Below, one piece after another: positions 9,261 to 21,000 of a DNA stretch of 64,000 bases. Source of the DNA: Blumeriella jaapii. Taxonomy: Eukaryota; Ascomycota; Leotiomycetes; Helotiales; Drepanopezizaceae. A program made the translations under genes and the position numbers. Position 1 is the stretch's first letter; each line of letters starts with the position of its first letter. The notes under the pieces were generated by a model. It worked only from the letters and a program-made list of their open reading frames with translations, did not search any database and was not told the origin of the DNA. Location of the stretch: positions 372,001 to 436,000 of the forward strand of contig VWND01000002.1 in the NCBI GenBank assembly GCA_009599575.1. Direction: 5' to 3'.

Positions 9261-10715
9261 ATGACATCCCTTTCAGTCCCGACCACTGCCGCCCTGCCCT
9301 CGACGCAGCTCATTCCCGCCACCCATCCCGCCGTCGTCAAAGCCCTGCAGCGCCTGTCGCGCCCTTCTCTCCTGTCCCTCGTCCTCGATTGGCTCGACGA
9401 GCGCAACCAGGGAGCTGTCGCCCCCTATCTCGGCACGGTCGACGACGCGGACGATGATCTAGATCTCTACCCGCCTGCCTCCTCGCTCTCTGCGCTGCGC
9501 GATGTATACACCGAGCTACAAGCCACGAGAGGCTCCAAACGCGATGTCGTCGACCGCATCGTCGAGGGCGACTGGCGGGATGGCGTCTCGCTCTACCAGC
9601 TCGCCATGGCCGATATGCAGTACCTCTACGACCACCCGACCTCGCAGAGATGGACTGCCCTGCAGATCGTCCGCTTGTCGCCTGCCGAAGCCGGCAGGCC
9701 CCCCTCGGTCCCGCGATTCCACCCCGCGACGTTCCTACGGAACCTGCAGAGGGAGCTCATGCCGGATATCAAGGCGCACTACAACCTCGATCGTCACGCG
9801 ACCCTACCGCTGCTCATCCTGCGGGTCTTCATCCTCGAAAGTCCGTACAACACGACGCTCGCGCTGCAGAGGCAGAACGCCCTCGACTCGGGTCGGACCT
9901 TCTACGTCGCGTTCCCGGACTCGAGTCCGTACGTCTACGTGTCGCTCGCCGCGGCACTGACCCCCGGCCAGACTTCCGACCCCAAGAGCTTGCGCCGGCT
10001 CATACTGGAAGGGATCCCAAAGGCTTTCAGCAAGCCGAGGGACCGGTATCAGCTGGAGTCGACGGGTCTGAGCGCGAGGAATCTGGCCGCGCTGCTGGAG
10101 AAGAGGGGAGGGGGTCGAGGCAATGCCAGCGCGGGGGGCTGGGCGGTTTACGCAGGCGAGGACAGGCAGGACAATCCGTTAAATGGGCAGCTTCCGACGC
10201 CGAAGTCTATGGGGCTGGAGGATGAGGAAGCGGAGAACCAGACGGGCAGTGGGATGAAGCGGCAACGTGCCGAAGACAAGGGCGTAGCGAAGAGGAGGAA
10301 ACTGCAGGCGCGGTCACGATTTGGCGATTCCGCGCTGCCGGACGATGGGAAGGGCATCGAGCGGCTGGACATCCGGATGCAGGATCCCTTCCCCTCGAGT
10401 CGCGTCACCGTCGCCGAGGAGGAATGCACAGAGGCGAGTACGGGTCCGCGCCCACGACGCGGCGGCCGGAGAAGCACGCTCGATTTCTCCGCCGACGAAG
10501 AGGACTCGGACGGAGGAGCGCAGGCCGAAGCGTGGCGCCCGGACGTCAGGATCACGCTCCAGGGCCAGCACGTCTTCGCGGGTGTGCGGAGGCTGGTCGA
10601 GGAGGGTATTGTGGATGGCGAGGCGATGCCGGGGTGGATGACGGGCGAGGAGAGCGTCAGTCTTGGGATCGTGCGCGATGGGAGGATTATGGGGTTTAAG
10701 GGGAGTGGAGTGTGA
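9261..10715 (+). CDS. CHL4: CENP-N/CHL4 (Mis15) family inner-kinetochore protein
   Basis: Inner kinetochore subunit of the CCAN/Ctf19 type, which with Iml3/CENP-L helps place CENP-A nucleosomes at centromeres. A single exon of 484 residues is proposed. The start ATG at 9261 is chosen because MTSLSVPTTAALPSTQ leads directly into the conserved N-terminus, ALQRLSRPSLLSLVLDWLDE. The frame is open for 209 codons further upstream, but that part is promoter-like with CACGTG sites. The family core continues through LLILRVFILESPYNT, a SLRRLILEGIPKAFSKPRDR segment, then an acidic/basic linker, and ends with the typical C-terminal strand region around ITLQGQHVFAGVRRLVEEGI and a final GRIMGFKG. Divergent from metR; TCACGTGA lies at 9114-9121 in the upstream region. 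Family assignment rests on pattern recognition of these blocks. Confidence 0.85.
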   Translation: MTSLSVPTTAALPSTQLIPATHPAVVKALQRLSRPSLLSLVLDWLDERNQGAVAPYLGTVDDADDDLDLYPPASSLSALRDVYTELQATRGSKRDVVDRIVEGDWRDGVSLYQLAMADMQYLYDHPTSQRWTALQIVRLSPAEAGRPPSVPRFHPATFLRNLQRELMPDIKAHYNLDRHATLPLLILRVFILESPYNTTLALQRQNALDSGRTFYVAFPDSSPYVYVSLAAALTPGQTSDPKSLRRLILEGIPKAFSKPRDRYQLESTGLSARNLAALLEKRGGGRGNASAGGWAVYAGEDRQDNPLNGQLPTPKSMGLEDEEAENQTGSGMKRQRAEDKGVAKRRKLQARSRFGDSALPDDGKGIERLDIRMQDPFPSSRVTVAEEECTEASTGPRPRRGGRRSTLDFSADEEDSDGGAQAEAWRPDVRITLQGQHVFAGVRRLVEEGIVDGEAMPGWMTGEESVSLGIVRDGRIMGFKGSGV

Positions 10716-11155
10716 AAAATGCTATGTGCACTGTGCGATGTGGGATGTGGGATGTGGGATGTGGGATATCACTCGAACCGGTTCTTTGCGTGGAGGAGGA
10801 ACGTGATGATTGTGGATGGGATGGCTTTAAGATACCGTCCCACTTGGTACTTACTGCCCAGGCAGGCAGGTGCCAGCGGAGAGGAAATCATGTATATATG
10901 TATGCCATGAGTGACTGACGAATACAAGGCCTTACGACTTTCTGCCCATTATGTAGGGGGAAGCGGGTGGTGAGCCGGCCCGTACTTGTAGAGGGCATGC
11001 AACTCTTGTTTACAACCTAAGCGAACCCGTGTGCGAACCAAAATTCCAGCCTCGCAGCTCACTCAGCCTCGTCACTTTGACGCCCAACCTCACCCCCGCC
11101 CGCTGCTCCACCACCACCACACACTCTTGTACCTCCTACGAGCATGACTCCCTAA
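10716..11155. other. Intergenic spacer CHL4-TatD
   Basis: Contains four GATGTGG units just after the CHL4 stop (about 10737-10770). No other feature is supported. Confidence 0.7.
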
Positions 11156-12793
11156 ATGCGCCCCTCCCTCTCCCACCTCCGCTTCCGCTTCAGCTCCTCG
11201 AACATCGCCTTTTCATCTAAGGCACGAGTTCGAGTACAAGTCAGAGGACGCGGCTTCAGCATGGCGTCTCCAGACACAGATACAGGTGCGAGAGATGTAC
11301 CGATAGCCGCCAACCTAGTCGCGACGTTGCCGCTGAGGCCGAAGGTCTCTGCTACAGAGAGGACGGGAACAGGACAAGCCACAGGAGAAGGCGCAGGAGA
11401 AGGGAAGGGGAGTGGGATGGCGAGTCCGACGACCTCGAAGCCCGTGTTCGTGCCGCGGTTCTGCGATGTAGGTATGCTTACTTGCTGCTCTTCCCTTCCC
11501 CGGCGAGCTGGATGGAAAGGACTCGATGAGGCGAAAGGATGAGATGGGCGAGTGATAAGAGGCTGATTCTCGAGGGGGTTTAGATCGGCATCAATCTCAC
11601 GGATCCGGTGTTCACCGGCTCCTACCACGGCACGCAGCGGCACCCGAGTGATCTGAAGGATGTGGTGAGCAGAGCGAGGCAGGTCGGCTGCGAGAAGCTG
11701 ATCGTGACGGGGAGTGATCTCGAGCACTCGAAGCGCGCGCTAGAGTTGTGCGAGGAGTTCCGTACGTCTCTTCTCTCTTCCTTCACACACCCACATACCC
11801 ACACCTACGAGATTCGGATTATCTCACCCTAAGTCGGGCGATGTGTCGTCTATATGTGTGTGTGCTGTGTACGCTCTGCTAACCAACCTAGCCGGAACCG
11901 TCTACGCAACCATCGGTGTCCACCCCTGCAACGCACAATCCCTCTCGCCCACCATCCTCACCGAGCTCTCCAGCCTCGCCACGTGCGGCCACGCCTCCGG
12001 CGCCGTCGTAGCCTTCGGCGAGATTGGACTCGACTACGACCGGCTTTCGCACTGCCCCGCGCCCACCCAGCTCTCCGCTTTCCGGCAGCAGCTCGAGGTA
12101 GCCGCCACGTTACAACTCCCGCTCTTCCTGCACAGCCGCGCGGCGCACGCGGACTTCACCGCGTGTCTTGCGGCGTACGAGGCGAGGCTGCCGCGTAGGG
12201 GCGTCGTGCACAGCTTCACGGGCGAGATGGACGAGATGAAAGAGCTGGTCGAGCGCGGATGGGATATTGGCGTCAACGGGTGCTCGTTGAAGACGGAGTC
12301 TAACTGTGAGGTGGTCCGGGCTATCCCGCTCGAGAGGCTGCAGATCGAGACGGATGGGCCGTGGTGCGAGATCCGGCCTTCGCACTTTTCGTGGGGCGTG
12401 TTGGGGGAGATGCGTGCTGCTGTAGACGGCGAGCAGAAGGCGCCGAAGGAGACGAACGAGAGGAGGGGAAAGGATGAGACGGAAAAGAACAAGCCGAGAA
12501 AGAACGACAAGCCACAGGCTAAGAGCGAGGCGAAAGAGGAAGATCCCGCACTCGGCTGGGGCGGCGGCTGGCAGAGCGTGAAGAAGGAGAAGTGGGTGCA
12601 GGGCGCGACGGTCAAGGGGCGCAACGAGCCGTGCTTCATCGGGCGGGTGGCGTGGGCCGTCGCGGGGATCAAGGGGGTGGATGTCGAGGTTGTGTGTGAG
12701 GCTGCGTGGGCGAATAGCGTGAGGATGTTTGGGGTTGGAGTTGGGGTCGGTGATTTGAGGAAGGGAGAGGGGGAGGGGAAGGAGAGGTGTTGA
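11156..12793 (+). CDS. TatD-family metal-dependent deoxyribonuclease
   Basis: TatD-type Mg-dependent DNase/hydrolase of the amidohydrolase fold. Three exons, 11156-11467, 11584-11761 and 11892-12793, joined in frame at phases 0 and 1 to give 463 residues. Exon 1 ends in RFCD, continuing into IGINLTDPVF, the family's opening motif. Later signatures are IGVHPCNA, GEIGLDYDR, FLHSRAAH, VVHSFTG and ETDGPWCEIRPSH, which supply metal-binding His, Glu and Asp residues, and GRNEPCFIGRVAW near the end. A Lys/Glu-rich insert (about residues 345-380) precedes the last block. ATG at 11156 gives an Arg/Ser-rich N-terminus without acidic residues that could target mitochondria; an in-frame ATG at 11261 would give a shorter form. 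The SDR gene follows downstream on the same strand. Confidence 0.92.
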
Positions 12794-13667
12794 ATGGGTG
12801 CTCAGAGGAAGAGGATGATGTGGAGGAGAAGGACAGGTGTTGAACGGGTGCTTAGACGAAGAGGATGTGTGGAGGACAGGAAGGGTTGGGTATGGCATTG
12901 GTGAGGTTGTAGATATCGGTCTCATGGTCATGGTCATGGTCATGGACGTACAGTAAGTAGCACTTGTAGGATCGATGGGAGTAGAATACCGCATCGTGTG
13001 GTTTCCATGGCATGGCATGGTAGGTAGGCATAGGTAGGTAGAAGTAAACAATAGACCATAGCAAGTTTGGCGCAACATAAGCAACAGCAGAGAGGTGCCC
13101 AAGTACTGTACAGTATATAAGCCACATGCAAATCTAACAAGAGGGGTCATACTCTTGTTTCTCTTTGCGTGAGGCTTTGATCAGAAGCAGGCAAGGCTTG
13201 ACTGGACGCCATTCCTCATGGAGACTGACTGGCTGTGGGGTTGTAAACAAGGTGCTCACAGCATTGCCTCGTACAGTACTGCTCATGAAAACGACCACCG
13301 CAAATTCCAGACTTCGCCTCTTCCCATGTGCTTTCCCATATGTGCTTCACAGAGCACAGAGGTAAACATCGCAGACGTACTGTAACGATCACGTCGCGAA
13401 GATATGAGTGGGAGGAAAGTAAACAAGAGTTCGCGAAAGCCGCCGCGCCTCGGCCAACGCCCTCCTGCATGTACACAGTACATTCGACCACAGCCGCGTC
13501 TAACTCTTCTCCACGAGCATCACAGCATCTTGTTTATGTCTTCGCACCACCCACGCCAGCAGCCATAGGACGAATTGCTACCGGCTTCGCATACTCGACA
13601 TCTCGCTCTACTGGCAGACCCATCTCCAAGCTTCATCGGAATCTGCAAGGTCGACACCGCTCGCACA
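12794..13667. other. Intergenic spacer TatD-SDR
   Basis: Holds a TCATGG repeat (about 12920-12946) and several TACTGTACAGTA-type palindromes, including one running into TATATAAG at about 13105-13122. No gene seen. Confidence 0.7.
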
Positions 13668-14665
13668 ATGCTCTACGGCCTCATCCCCCGCAATGTCGTC
13701 TCCTTCAACGCAGACAGCGGCATCCCAGATCTGTCTGGCAAAGTGATACTCGTCACCGGCGGTACGCAGGCCTCGATCGTCTTTGCCCTCCTGTGTCACC
13801 AATGCTAACACGAGCCCGTCTAGGCAACGTCGGCCTCGGCAAGGAGAGCATCCTCCAGCTCTCCAACCCCCAACGCATCTACCTCGCCGCGCGCACGCAG
13901 TCCAAAGCCGAAGCCGCCATCGCCGAGCTGCAAGGCCTCGTCCCCTCCGCGCCCATCTCCTACATCCACTGCGACCTGACGTCGCTCTCCTCGGTGCAGG
14001 CCTGCGCGCGCGCCTTCGTCGCCCAGGAGACCCGGCTCGACCTGCTCTTCCTCAACGCGGGCGTCATGGGCGCGCCCGCCGCGACCACGGCCGACGGCTA
14101 CGAGCTCCAGTTCGGCACCAACCACGTCGGGCACGCGCTGCTCTTCAAGCTGCTGCAGCCGACGCTGGCGCGGACCGCGCAGCAGCCCGGGGGCGCCGAC
14201 GTGCGCGTCGTGTGCCTCTCGTCCATCGGGCACCGCCTCGCGCCCGGGAACGGCATCGGCTTCGCGGACCTGAAGACGGACATGGCCGGCTTCTCGACCT
14301 GGCGCCGCTACGGGCAGTCGAAGCTCGCGAACATCCTGTTTGCGAAGGGCGTGCAGAAGCGGCACGGCGGCGAGGGCGTCACGGCCGTGGCCGTGCACCC
14401 GGGCGTCGTGGATACGGACCTGTACCGCACGACCTTTACGGGGCCGCTGGGCCAGCTGTTGGCGAGGGGGAAGCGCTTCGTGTATACCGGGGTCAGGGAG
14501 GGCGCGCTGAACCAGCTGTGGGCGGCCGTGGGGGAGGTCCAGGGCGGAGAGTACTACTCGCCGGTCGGGGTTGGGGGGATGGGGAATGCCAACGCGCTGG
14601 ATGAGGAGCTGGCGGACAAGTTGTGGGAGTGGACGGAGAAGGAATTGCAGGCGTATGAGTTGTGA
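13668..14665 (+). CDS. Short-chain dehydrogenase/reductase (retinol-dehydrogenase-like)
   Basis: NAD(P)-dependent oxidoreductase of the classical SDR fold; the substrate is unknown. Two exons, 13668-13761 and 13824-14665, joined by a 62-nt intron that splits the cofactor motif; together they encode about 311 residues, the usual size. Motifs in order: VILVTGGNVGLGKE (TGxxxGxG nucleotide binding), CDLTSLSSVQ, LFLNAGVMG (NAG), SS at VVCLSSIGH for the catalytic Ser, and YGQSKLAN for the catalytic Tyr and Lys, then VHPGVVDTDL. The C-terminal half is strongly GC-rich, like the neighbouring TatD gene. Start ATG at 13668 is the first in the frame after an upstream out-of-frame region and gives a normal SDR N-terminus. 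Confidence 0.93.
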
Positions 14666-15799
14666 GGGTTTGGGCTTGGGCTTGGGCTTGGGAAACGGAT
14701 CATCGCCAGCGAAGAGGAACTGGAACTGGGAGGAAAGGCGGAAGAAAGACCACGATTCTGGCGGTAAAGCCTCCTTCTGATGGTCGCTCACTGACCTGGC
14801 TAAACGAGCAGGGCATCGATTGATGGATCATAGGCACCGCAAGGCCGAATCTCTTTCCAAGCACGTTGATGCTCGTCCGTAGCTCTAGACTTTTGATGTA
14901 CTTCACGCGCCTCAAGCCTCGAGGAGATGCAGCGCCAGATCTACACGCAAGCTTCAAGCCACGCTCAAGCAACGCTGGGAGAACTCCTGGGCGACTTTCC
15001 ATCCGCGAGCCACGGTAGCTGCATCTGTCAGCGCGAGCCGTCCCATGCGACTCCATGCTCGGAGTCGCTAGTCGTTTCGAGAAGCAAAGGCTCAGCGATG
15101 ATCGGTAACGTTTTCATCTCGCATCCAAACCCGCAGACGTCTCTCCTACCGGTATCTACGCACACAAAAAGGTATCTCAAGCCCGTCTTATCATGCATTT
15201 TACTTACATACCTGTCCGAGGCTGGGTTTGATCGACCGTTTGGGCGAATCTAGTTCTCGACTCTGTCTCCTTGCATCCCATCCTCCGACGGCGCTTCCAA
15301 CTTCGAGAGTTCGCGTGTCTGTACATACAGATCCTTCGAATTCCGTCTCTGGTACGCACCGCTACACCACACCTCCTTCGGTACCCCACACGCCTCAACG
15401 TAGAAAGGAAGAGAGAGAGACACCCCTCCGTCGTCATCGAGGCCTGCAAGCTTCACGACCAATTCGGAAAAAGTAGCCGACGCCTCCCTCCTCGTTTCAA
15501 GCAAGACTCGACCGAGTCCTCGCACTTCGCATCTTGCACCGTGCGCGTCACGGCTGGTCTTTTCCTATTGGTATGCCCGTTCGTTGAGATACCAGGAAGG
15601 TCGTTCGTCGTAGGTCAAGCTTGTCTCCCGGCCCAGGCACGCACGAACGGAGGACGAGCGAGCGATTGCCGGACAATTGGAAGGCGTGTCGGCAACTCGT
15701 GGGCATCAAACAGCTTTGCCTGCCTGCCTGCCTACCTACCTTGCTGAGCTGCGGCGAGGTCGGCTAACTAGACACGGAAAATGGAAAATCGCTCGGCAT
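14666..15799. other. Gene-free stretch between SDR and tandem array
   Basis: A GGGCTT hexamer repeat follows the SDR stop (about 14669-14690). Open frames here show no family signature. Nothing else supported. Confidence 0.65.
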
Positions 15800-16390
15800 G
15801 TATGTCGTTCTTGTCGTCACTGCCAATACAACGAGTAAGTACAGTATATAAAACCGGGTTAAAAACCGATAGCAGAAAGCAAGCAATTTTTTTTAACAAA
15901 ATCGTTCCCCTTTTTTCTCACACGCTGGATAGTGTAGGTATTGCTATACATACATACAAATATTTTTATATACACACAAGCCTTTGTCCCCTACTCTTTT
16001 TTCCTTTTCTTCGCTCTCTGTTCTCTTTCCTACTTTTTTTTTCTTATCACTGCCGATACAACGAGTAGGTACAGTACATGAAACCGGGATATAAACCGGT
16101 GGCAGAGGGAAAGCAATAATCTTAATAAAATCGTTTTTTTTTTTTTCGCACGCTGGATAATGTAAATATTGATATATATATATACACAAGCCTCTGTCCT
16201 CTACTCTCCTTTCTTCTCCTTTTTTTCGCTTTCTGTTATTTTTCCTACTCTTCTTTCTTTATCACTGCCAATATAATAAGTAAGTACAATATATAAAACC
16301 GGGATATAAACCGGTGGCAAAAGGCAAGCAATTATTTTAACAAAATCGTCTCTTTTTTTTTTCGCACGCTGGACAGTATAGGTATTAATG

Positions 16391-16421
<31 letters not shown>

Positions 16422-17165
16422 ACAAACATACATTTACACAAGCCTCTGTCCTCTACTCTCTTTTTATTTTCCTTTTCTTTCGCTTTCTGTGACAGCTGGC
16501 TTAAGGGTGATCATGGTGAATGATGTGGGCCGAAAGATACGCGTGTACGTTGAATACTAAGGTGAAGAGCTCTAAGGTAAACGGGAGCTCTGAACTATTA
16601 AATACAGGTTGGTGGGGGTCCGTGCGCAAATCTTAATCCCACCACTGGCAATTACTACTAGCAATTACCATTGGCAATTTACCACCGGCCGGCCAGGATC
16701 GTAACACTTTCTGTCCCTTTTTCCCACTTTTTTTTTTTTTATCACTGCTAATACAACGAGTAAATACAATATATAAAACCGGGATAAAAACTGATAGTAG
16801 AAAGCAAGCAATAATTATAACAAAGTCGTATCTTCCTTTTTTCACACGCTGGACAGTATAGGTATTAATATTTATATACAAATATACAAGCCTCTGTTTT
16901 CTATTCTTTTTTCTTTTCTTTTTTTTCGCTTTCTGTTCTTTTTCCCGCTCTTTTTTTATTATTATTGCTAATACAACGAGTAAATACAGTATATAAAACC
17001 GGGATAAAAACTGATAGCAGAAAGGAAATAATAATCTTAACAAAGTCGTCCTTCTTTCTCGCACGCTGAACAGTGTAGATATTAATACATATGCATACAA
17101 GCCTTCTCTGTTCTCCTTCGCTCTCTGTCCTCTTTCCCGCTTTTTTTTTTTTTTTTTTTTCCGCT
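15800..17165 (+). repeat. Five-unit tandem array, unit about 215-255 bp
   Basis: The anchor TCACTGCCAATACAACGAG or a variant recurs at 15817, 16047, 16262, 16742 and 16973. Each unit then has GTACA(G/A)TATATAAAACCGGG, a GGCAAGCAATNATNTTAAC stretch, a T-run, CGCACGCTGGACAGT, an AT microsatellite and a pyrimidine-rich tail with ACAAGCCTCTGTCCTCTACT. Units three and four are separated by a 219-bp insertion. Minus-strand open frames recur in each unit but are ragged and low complexity, so I do not call them genes. Confidence 0.9.
16488..16706. mobile_element. Solo LTR with 5-bp target-site duplication
   Basis: A 219-bp insertion starts TGTGACAGCTGGC and ends GGATCGTAACA, that is TG...CA ends with partly inverted termini. 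It is flanked on both sides by CTTTC (16483-16487 and 16707-16711). The interrupted array unit reads CTTTCTGT across the empty site in neighbouring units. Inside are a TATTAAATA TATA-like site and three near-repeats of GGCAATTACYA. This is the pattern of a solo LTR left after recombination of an LTR retrotransposon. No internal gag/pol sequence is present in the window. Confidence 0.8.
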
Positions 17166-17404
17166 TTTCTTTTCTTACCACAGGCGGAACGAAAGAAAAG
17201 GGCGTGTGTGTGTGTGTGTGTGTATGCGTGTGTGCGTGTGAGTGTGTGTGTGTGTGTATATGTATATGTATAAATGTGAATATATGAGTGTGATAGTTGC
17301 ACCTTACTCAGGACGGAAAGGGAGGAGGACGAAGAAGAAAAACACCGCGAGATACCCAGCCGCAAGGAAAACCGCCGACCCGAGAAGAGTCAACGCAGAC
17401 AAAC

Positions 17405-17443
<39 letters not shown>

Positions 17444-18095
17444 GAATGGTCCGTTCTCATTTCGCGTTCACTCTCCCTCCGGCTATTTACTACATCTCAG
17501 ATGCCTTTCTCGTCACTGCTCCCTTCCTGTAGCTATATAACTAAGCACCCCTCCTCTCTTCCACCCCTTACTCTACTGATGTCTTCTTCCCTTGCCTTGC
17601 TTCCCGTATCCCGCATGGCCCGCATCGTGCTCAGCAAGTAAAGACAAAAAAACAAATGATGCTCCAACTCCATCGCCCACTCCAACTCCCGACTCCGCTG
17701 CTGTGCCGCCCTTCTCTGCCTGCTGGTACTATGCTACAGATGTCCCTCCCAGTGATGCTATGCTCGCTTGCCGTTCATGAATCATTTCTGCCTCGCCCGC
17801 GGATCCGGTCCGGTCCTGTCCTGTCCTGTCCTTTCATCCCTTTCTGGCACATGGTTGCCGCGCGGTGCATGACGAAATTGGATACCCTGGTATCATTCCC
17901 GTCCCGCCGGCATACATCATTCTTCCCTGGACTTTGCCCATTGCCCTCTCCGGTACGTGCCTTTCCTCACGTGCAATGCATTGCATTGCACGAAACGGAA
18001 TTCTGCTGCAACGCGTCCACCTCCGAGGGTAAAGACACAGCCCTCCCATTGCATTCGTTGCCGGCATTCGAACATAGAAAATAAAAAGTGGGAGC
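17166..18095. other. Gene-free stretch with TG and GA microsatellites
   Basis: Contains (TG)n at about 17203-17262 and (GA)n at 17409-17440. The part near 18095 is probably the 3' untranslated region of the kinase gene. No other gene supported. Confidence 0.65.
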
Positions 18096-21000
18096 TCAGC
18101 CATCCATCCGGATTTTCTTGGCAGTCTCCGTGCTACCGACGCTGGCATTCGTGCCTCTCCTCTCCAGCCTCCTCAGCTCCATCCTCGATGGCGCCACTTC
18201 AGTAGGCCTCGATTTCGGGTTGCTCTTCCTCATCGTCAGGCCCTCGTCGCTGTCGGAATCGTCGGAATCATCATCGGCAGTGAAAGTCGTGTCGCCATCT
18301 CCGTTGTACCCATCATCGTCGTCCTCGTCGTGGGAAAGGATGATGGTATCGTCGGCTTCCATGGTCATGGGGGTCTCGACGTCTATGCTGGATTCCTTCG
18401 AGAGTGACGGGGGCGGTGGGGCTTCGGGTGTGGTGTCGCCGGTAGTGCCATGTTCGGGATAGACTCGAACGTGGCCCGGTCGTTGGAGCATCTCGCCCTC
18501 GGGGTCGGCCGAGACGGAAGAAGCGCCGGAGATGAGTGCTGGCAGCGAGGGAACCGATGGGTAGAACTGCTCTTGCGAGTCCATGTGAACAGATGATATT
18601 GGCGATGCGAGGTTCGAGGGAGAAGTCATCTGCGAGGCGACGCTGGTAGAGTTGACGGAGCTGTACGACCGCGCACGCTGAGCTAGCTGCTTTCGGTAGA
18701 AAATGTCGTCGTCCGGAGATGGTGGGCACTCGACAGGCAGGTCGACCTCTGGTGGAGAAACGGTCGACTGTTGCCTCTTCTCCTCCATCTTTCGCCTCCG
18801 TGCCAGCGTGTCTTGTGCTCGTTGGAAAGATTCAGGGGTGCTTGCTCCGTAGACCCGAGGCGCTGGTGTCTTCCCGTCCGCATAGAAAGTGCGGTTGGCC
18901 GTTGCAGGTCGCTGTTCGTCGAGGCTGGAAGCAGCCAGCGCGCTGTGAGGAACGTTGGGAGTTGATGCCGATTGCTGACTCGCGTTGCGCATGAACGACC
19001 GGAAGAACGAGGGGGATGACTGGTCGGAGTTCGTGGGGGAACCCTGGCTGGATCCGGATAATGGGCGTGGGTGATGTAAAATGGGATGCTGGAGGAGGCC
19101 TGGTGCGGTTGCTGTACTCGTGCCGACGATTGGCTCTGCATGCTTGTCCTCGGACTCGAAGAGGTTTCGGTCCACGGATTTAGAGCGAGCGGGATATTCC
19201 TCGATGTTAACCATCTCCTTGACTCCCCCATTCCACTCAAAGCCGCCAAACGTCGCCCCCATGTGGTCCGTGAATGGCCCGGGGGTATGAGTTCTTTCTT
19301 CGTGGATCGAACTTGCCGGCGGGGAATTCATAGACCGGGTATGAGAGTGCCCACGTTGAATGATCGTCTGAATGGATGCCGCCGTCGAGTTGTTGCGGTC
19401 AGGTGGGCTAGGTCGAGTGTAAGGAAAATCCGTAGAGGCGTGCTCGTTGGTCGGGGTGGCCTCTATGGAAGTAGACGACGTCCTCGCGAAATCGAGCGAG
19501 AACGGATTGTCTTGGTGGACGGAGAGATTCGGGCTAGCGGTCTGGCTTTGCGCGAGAGGGTGCTCAGTTTCTCGGTAGTGGTGATCGTGAAGGTCCGAGA
19601 GGGATGTGAAATAAGATTCGTCTCCGCGCAGGCTGGCTCGCCTAAGGGTCCGGACAGCAGGTGTTAGAGTCAGAGGCGAATGACATGGGGAGTCCCGGCC
19701 GGAGCTGGTGGCACTGCTTACGGCTCTCCGACGGGATCCGTCGCTTCTCGTCTCGCTCCTGGTGGCCCCAATGACCTTGCTGACCGTCTTCTTGAGCGCC
19801 GACCTGGCCCGCTCCAGGAAGGTGATGGGTACCACGGCGCGTTCCAACTCGTTCCGGTCGACTTGGATCCTCTGGCCCGCCGTCTTTCGCGATGGATCAG
19901 TATCGTCGACCCAGCCGATCTTGTCCGCTATGCCACGCATGACCCAAGGATGACGCTTCACCTCCCTCAACCTGATGCGCTCCGCAGGGTCCTTGACCAA
20001 CATCCTCCTGAGCAGATCATATAATTCGTCGTCGATCTCCTCGAACGCGAGTTCCGCTTCTTCTCTGTAGGGACTGTTAGATGATCTGGCATATCTGGTA
20101 GGTCCCAATGGCGGGGCGGTAGCGCTCGGATCGACAGCCTTGAGGCGTCTTCTAGGGATATATACACTCTTCTTGGCAATGGCTTTGAAGAGTTGGAATT
20201 CGTCGTCGCCAAGGAAAGGAATGCGGGCGTAGATCAGGCAGTAAAGGGTGATGCCCAAAGACCACACATCGATCTGTTCCGTGACCCTGGGTTGCTCAAT
20301 GTCCAGATCGGTGTAACACAGCTCGGGCGCGAAAAAGGCTGGCGTTCCGACCGTCTTGGCAAGTTCGAGATCATCGTCGAAGTCCGTAGCATCAGCTTCC
20401 GAGATGTTCTCCTCCGTCTCGCCCTCCCTGATGGGTCGTCCGAAGTACGAGACACCAAAATCCGAAATCTTGACTCGGTGATCCTTGGTCCAGAGGAGGT
20501 TCGAGGGCTTGATGTCGCGGTGGACAATTCCTTCGTAGTGCAGGTACTCGAGACCCAGCACGGTGTCTCGGAAGGCCGAGCGTGCCTGATCGATCGTGAA
20601 GCATGGGACATAGGAGAAGTCGTCCTCGAATGCATCATGCTCATTCCCATCAAGGGAAGACAGGTGGGAGATGATACTGTCAGCCATGCTGGGCGACCGG
20701 CCGCGAGACGAGAGCTCATCCGCATACGAGCCGCAGTGGGCAGCGTCCAGCGCAGACGCCGAGCCATGGTTCGAGCAGGAGGAGAGCGGGGCCGGCTCGT
20801 CGTTCTCGTTGTCACTGTCGAGGGCACCAATGTCGAATTCGGTAGGGAGAGGCGTGTGCGTGCGAGAGCTGGTGCGTGACGGGGCGCGGGAAGGTGCTCG
20901 GGAGTGGGTGCGCGAGCCCGGGTTGGATCGAAGGATCGAGCTGTGACGCGAGAGACTTGATGTCGAGCCAAATGTGGTGCCTCTCGCTATCGTCCTGTCC

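Noticed and set aside
15944..17365. Similar minus-strand frames in each tandem-array unit (IIACLLPPVYIPVLY-like)
   Set aside because: They are similar only because the units are repeats; they run into low-complexity Lys-rich and Tyr-Ile sequence and lack consistent starts and stops.
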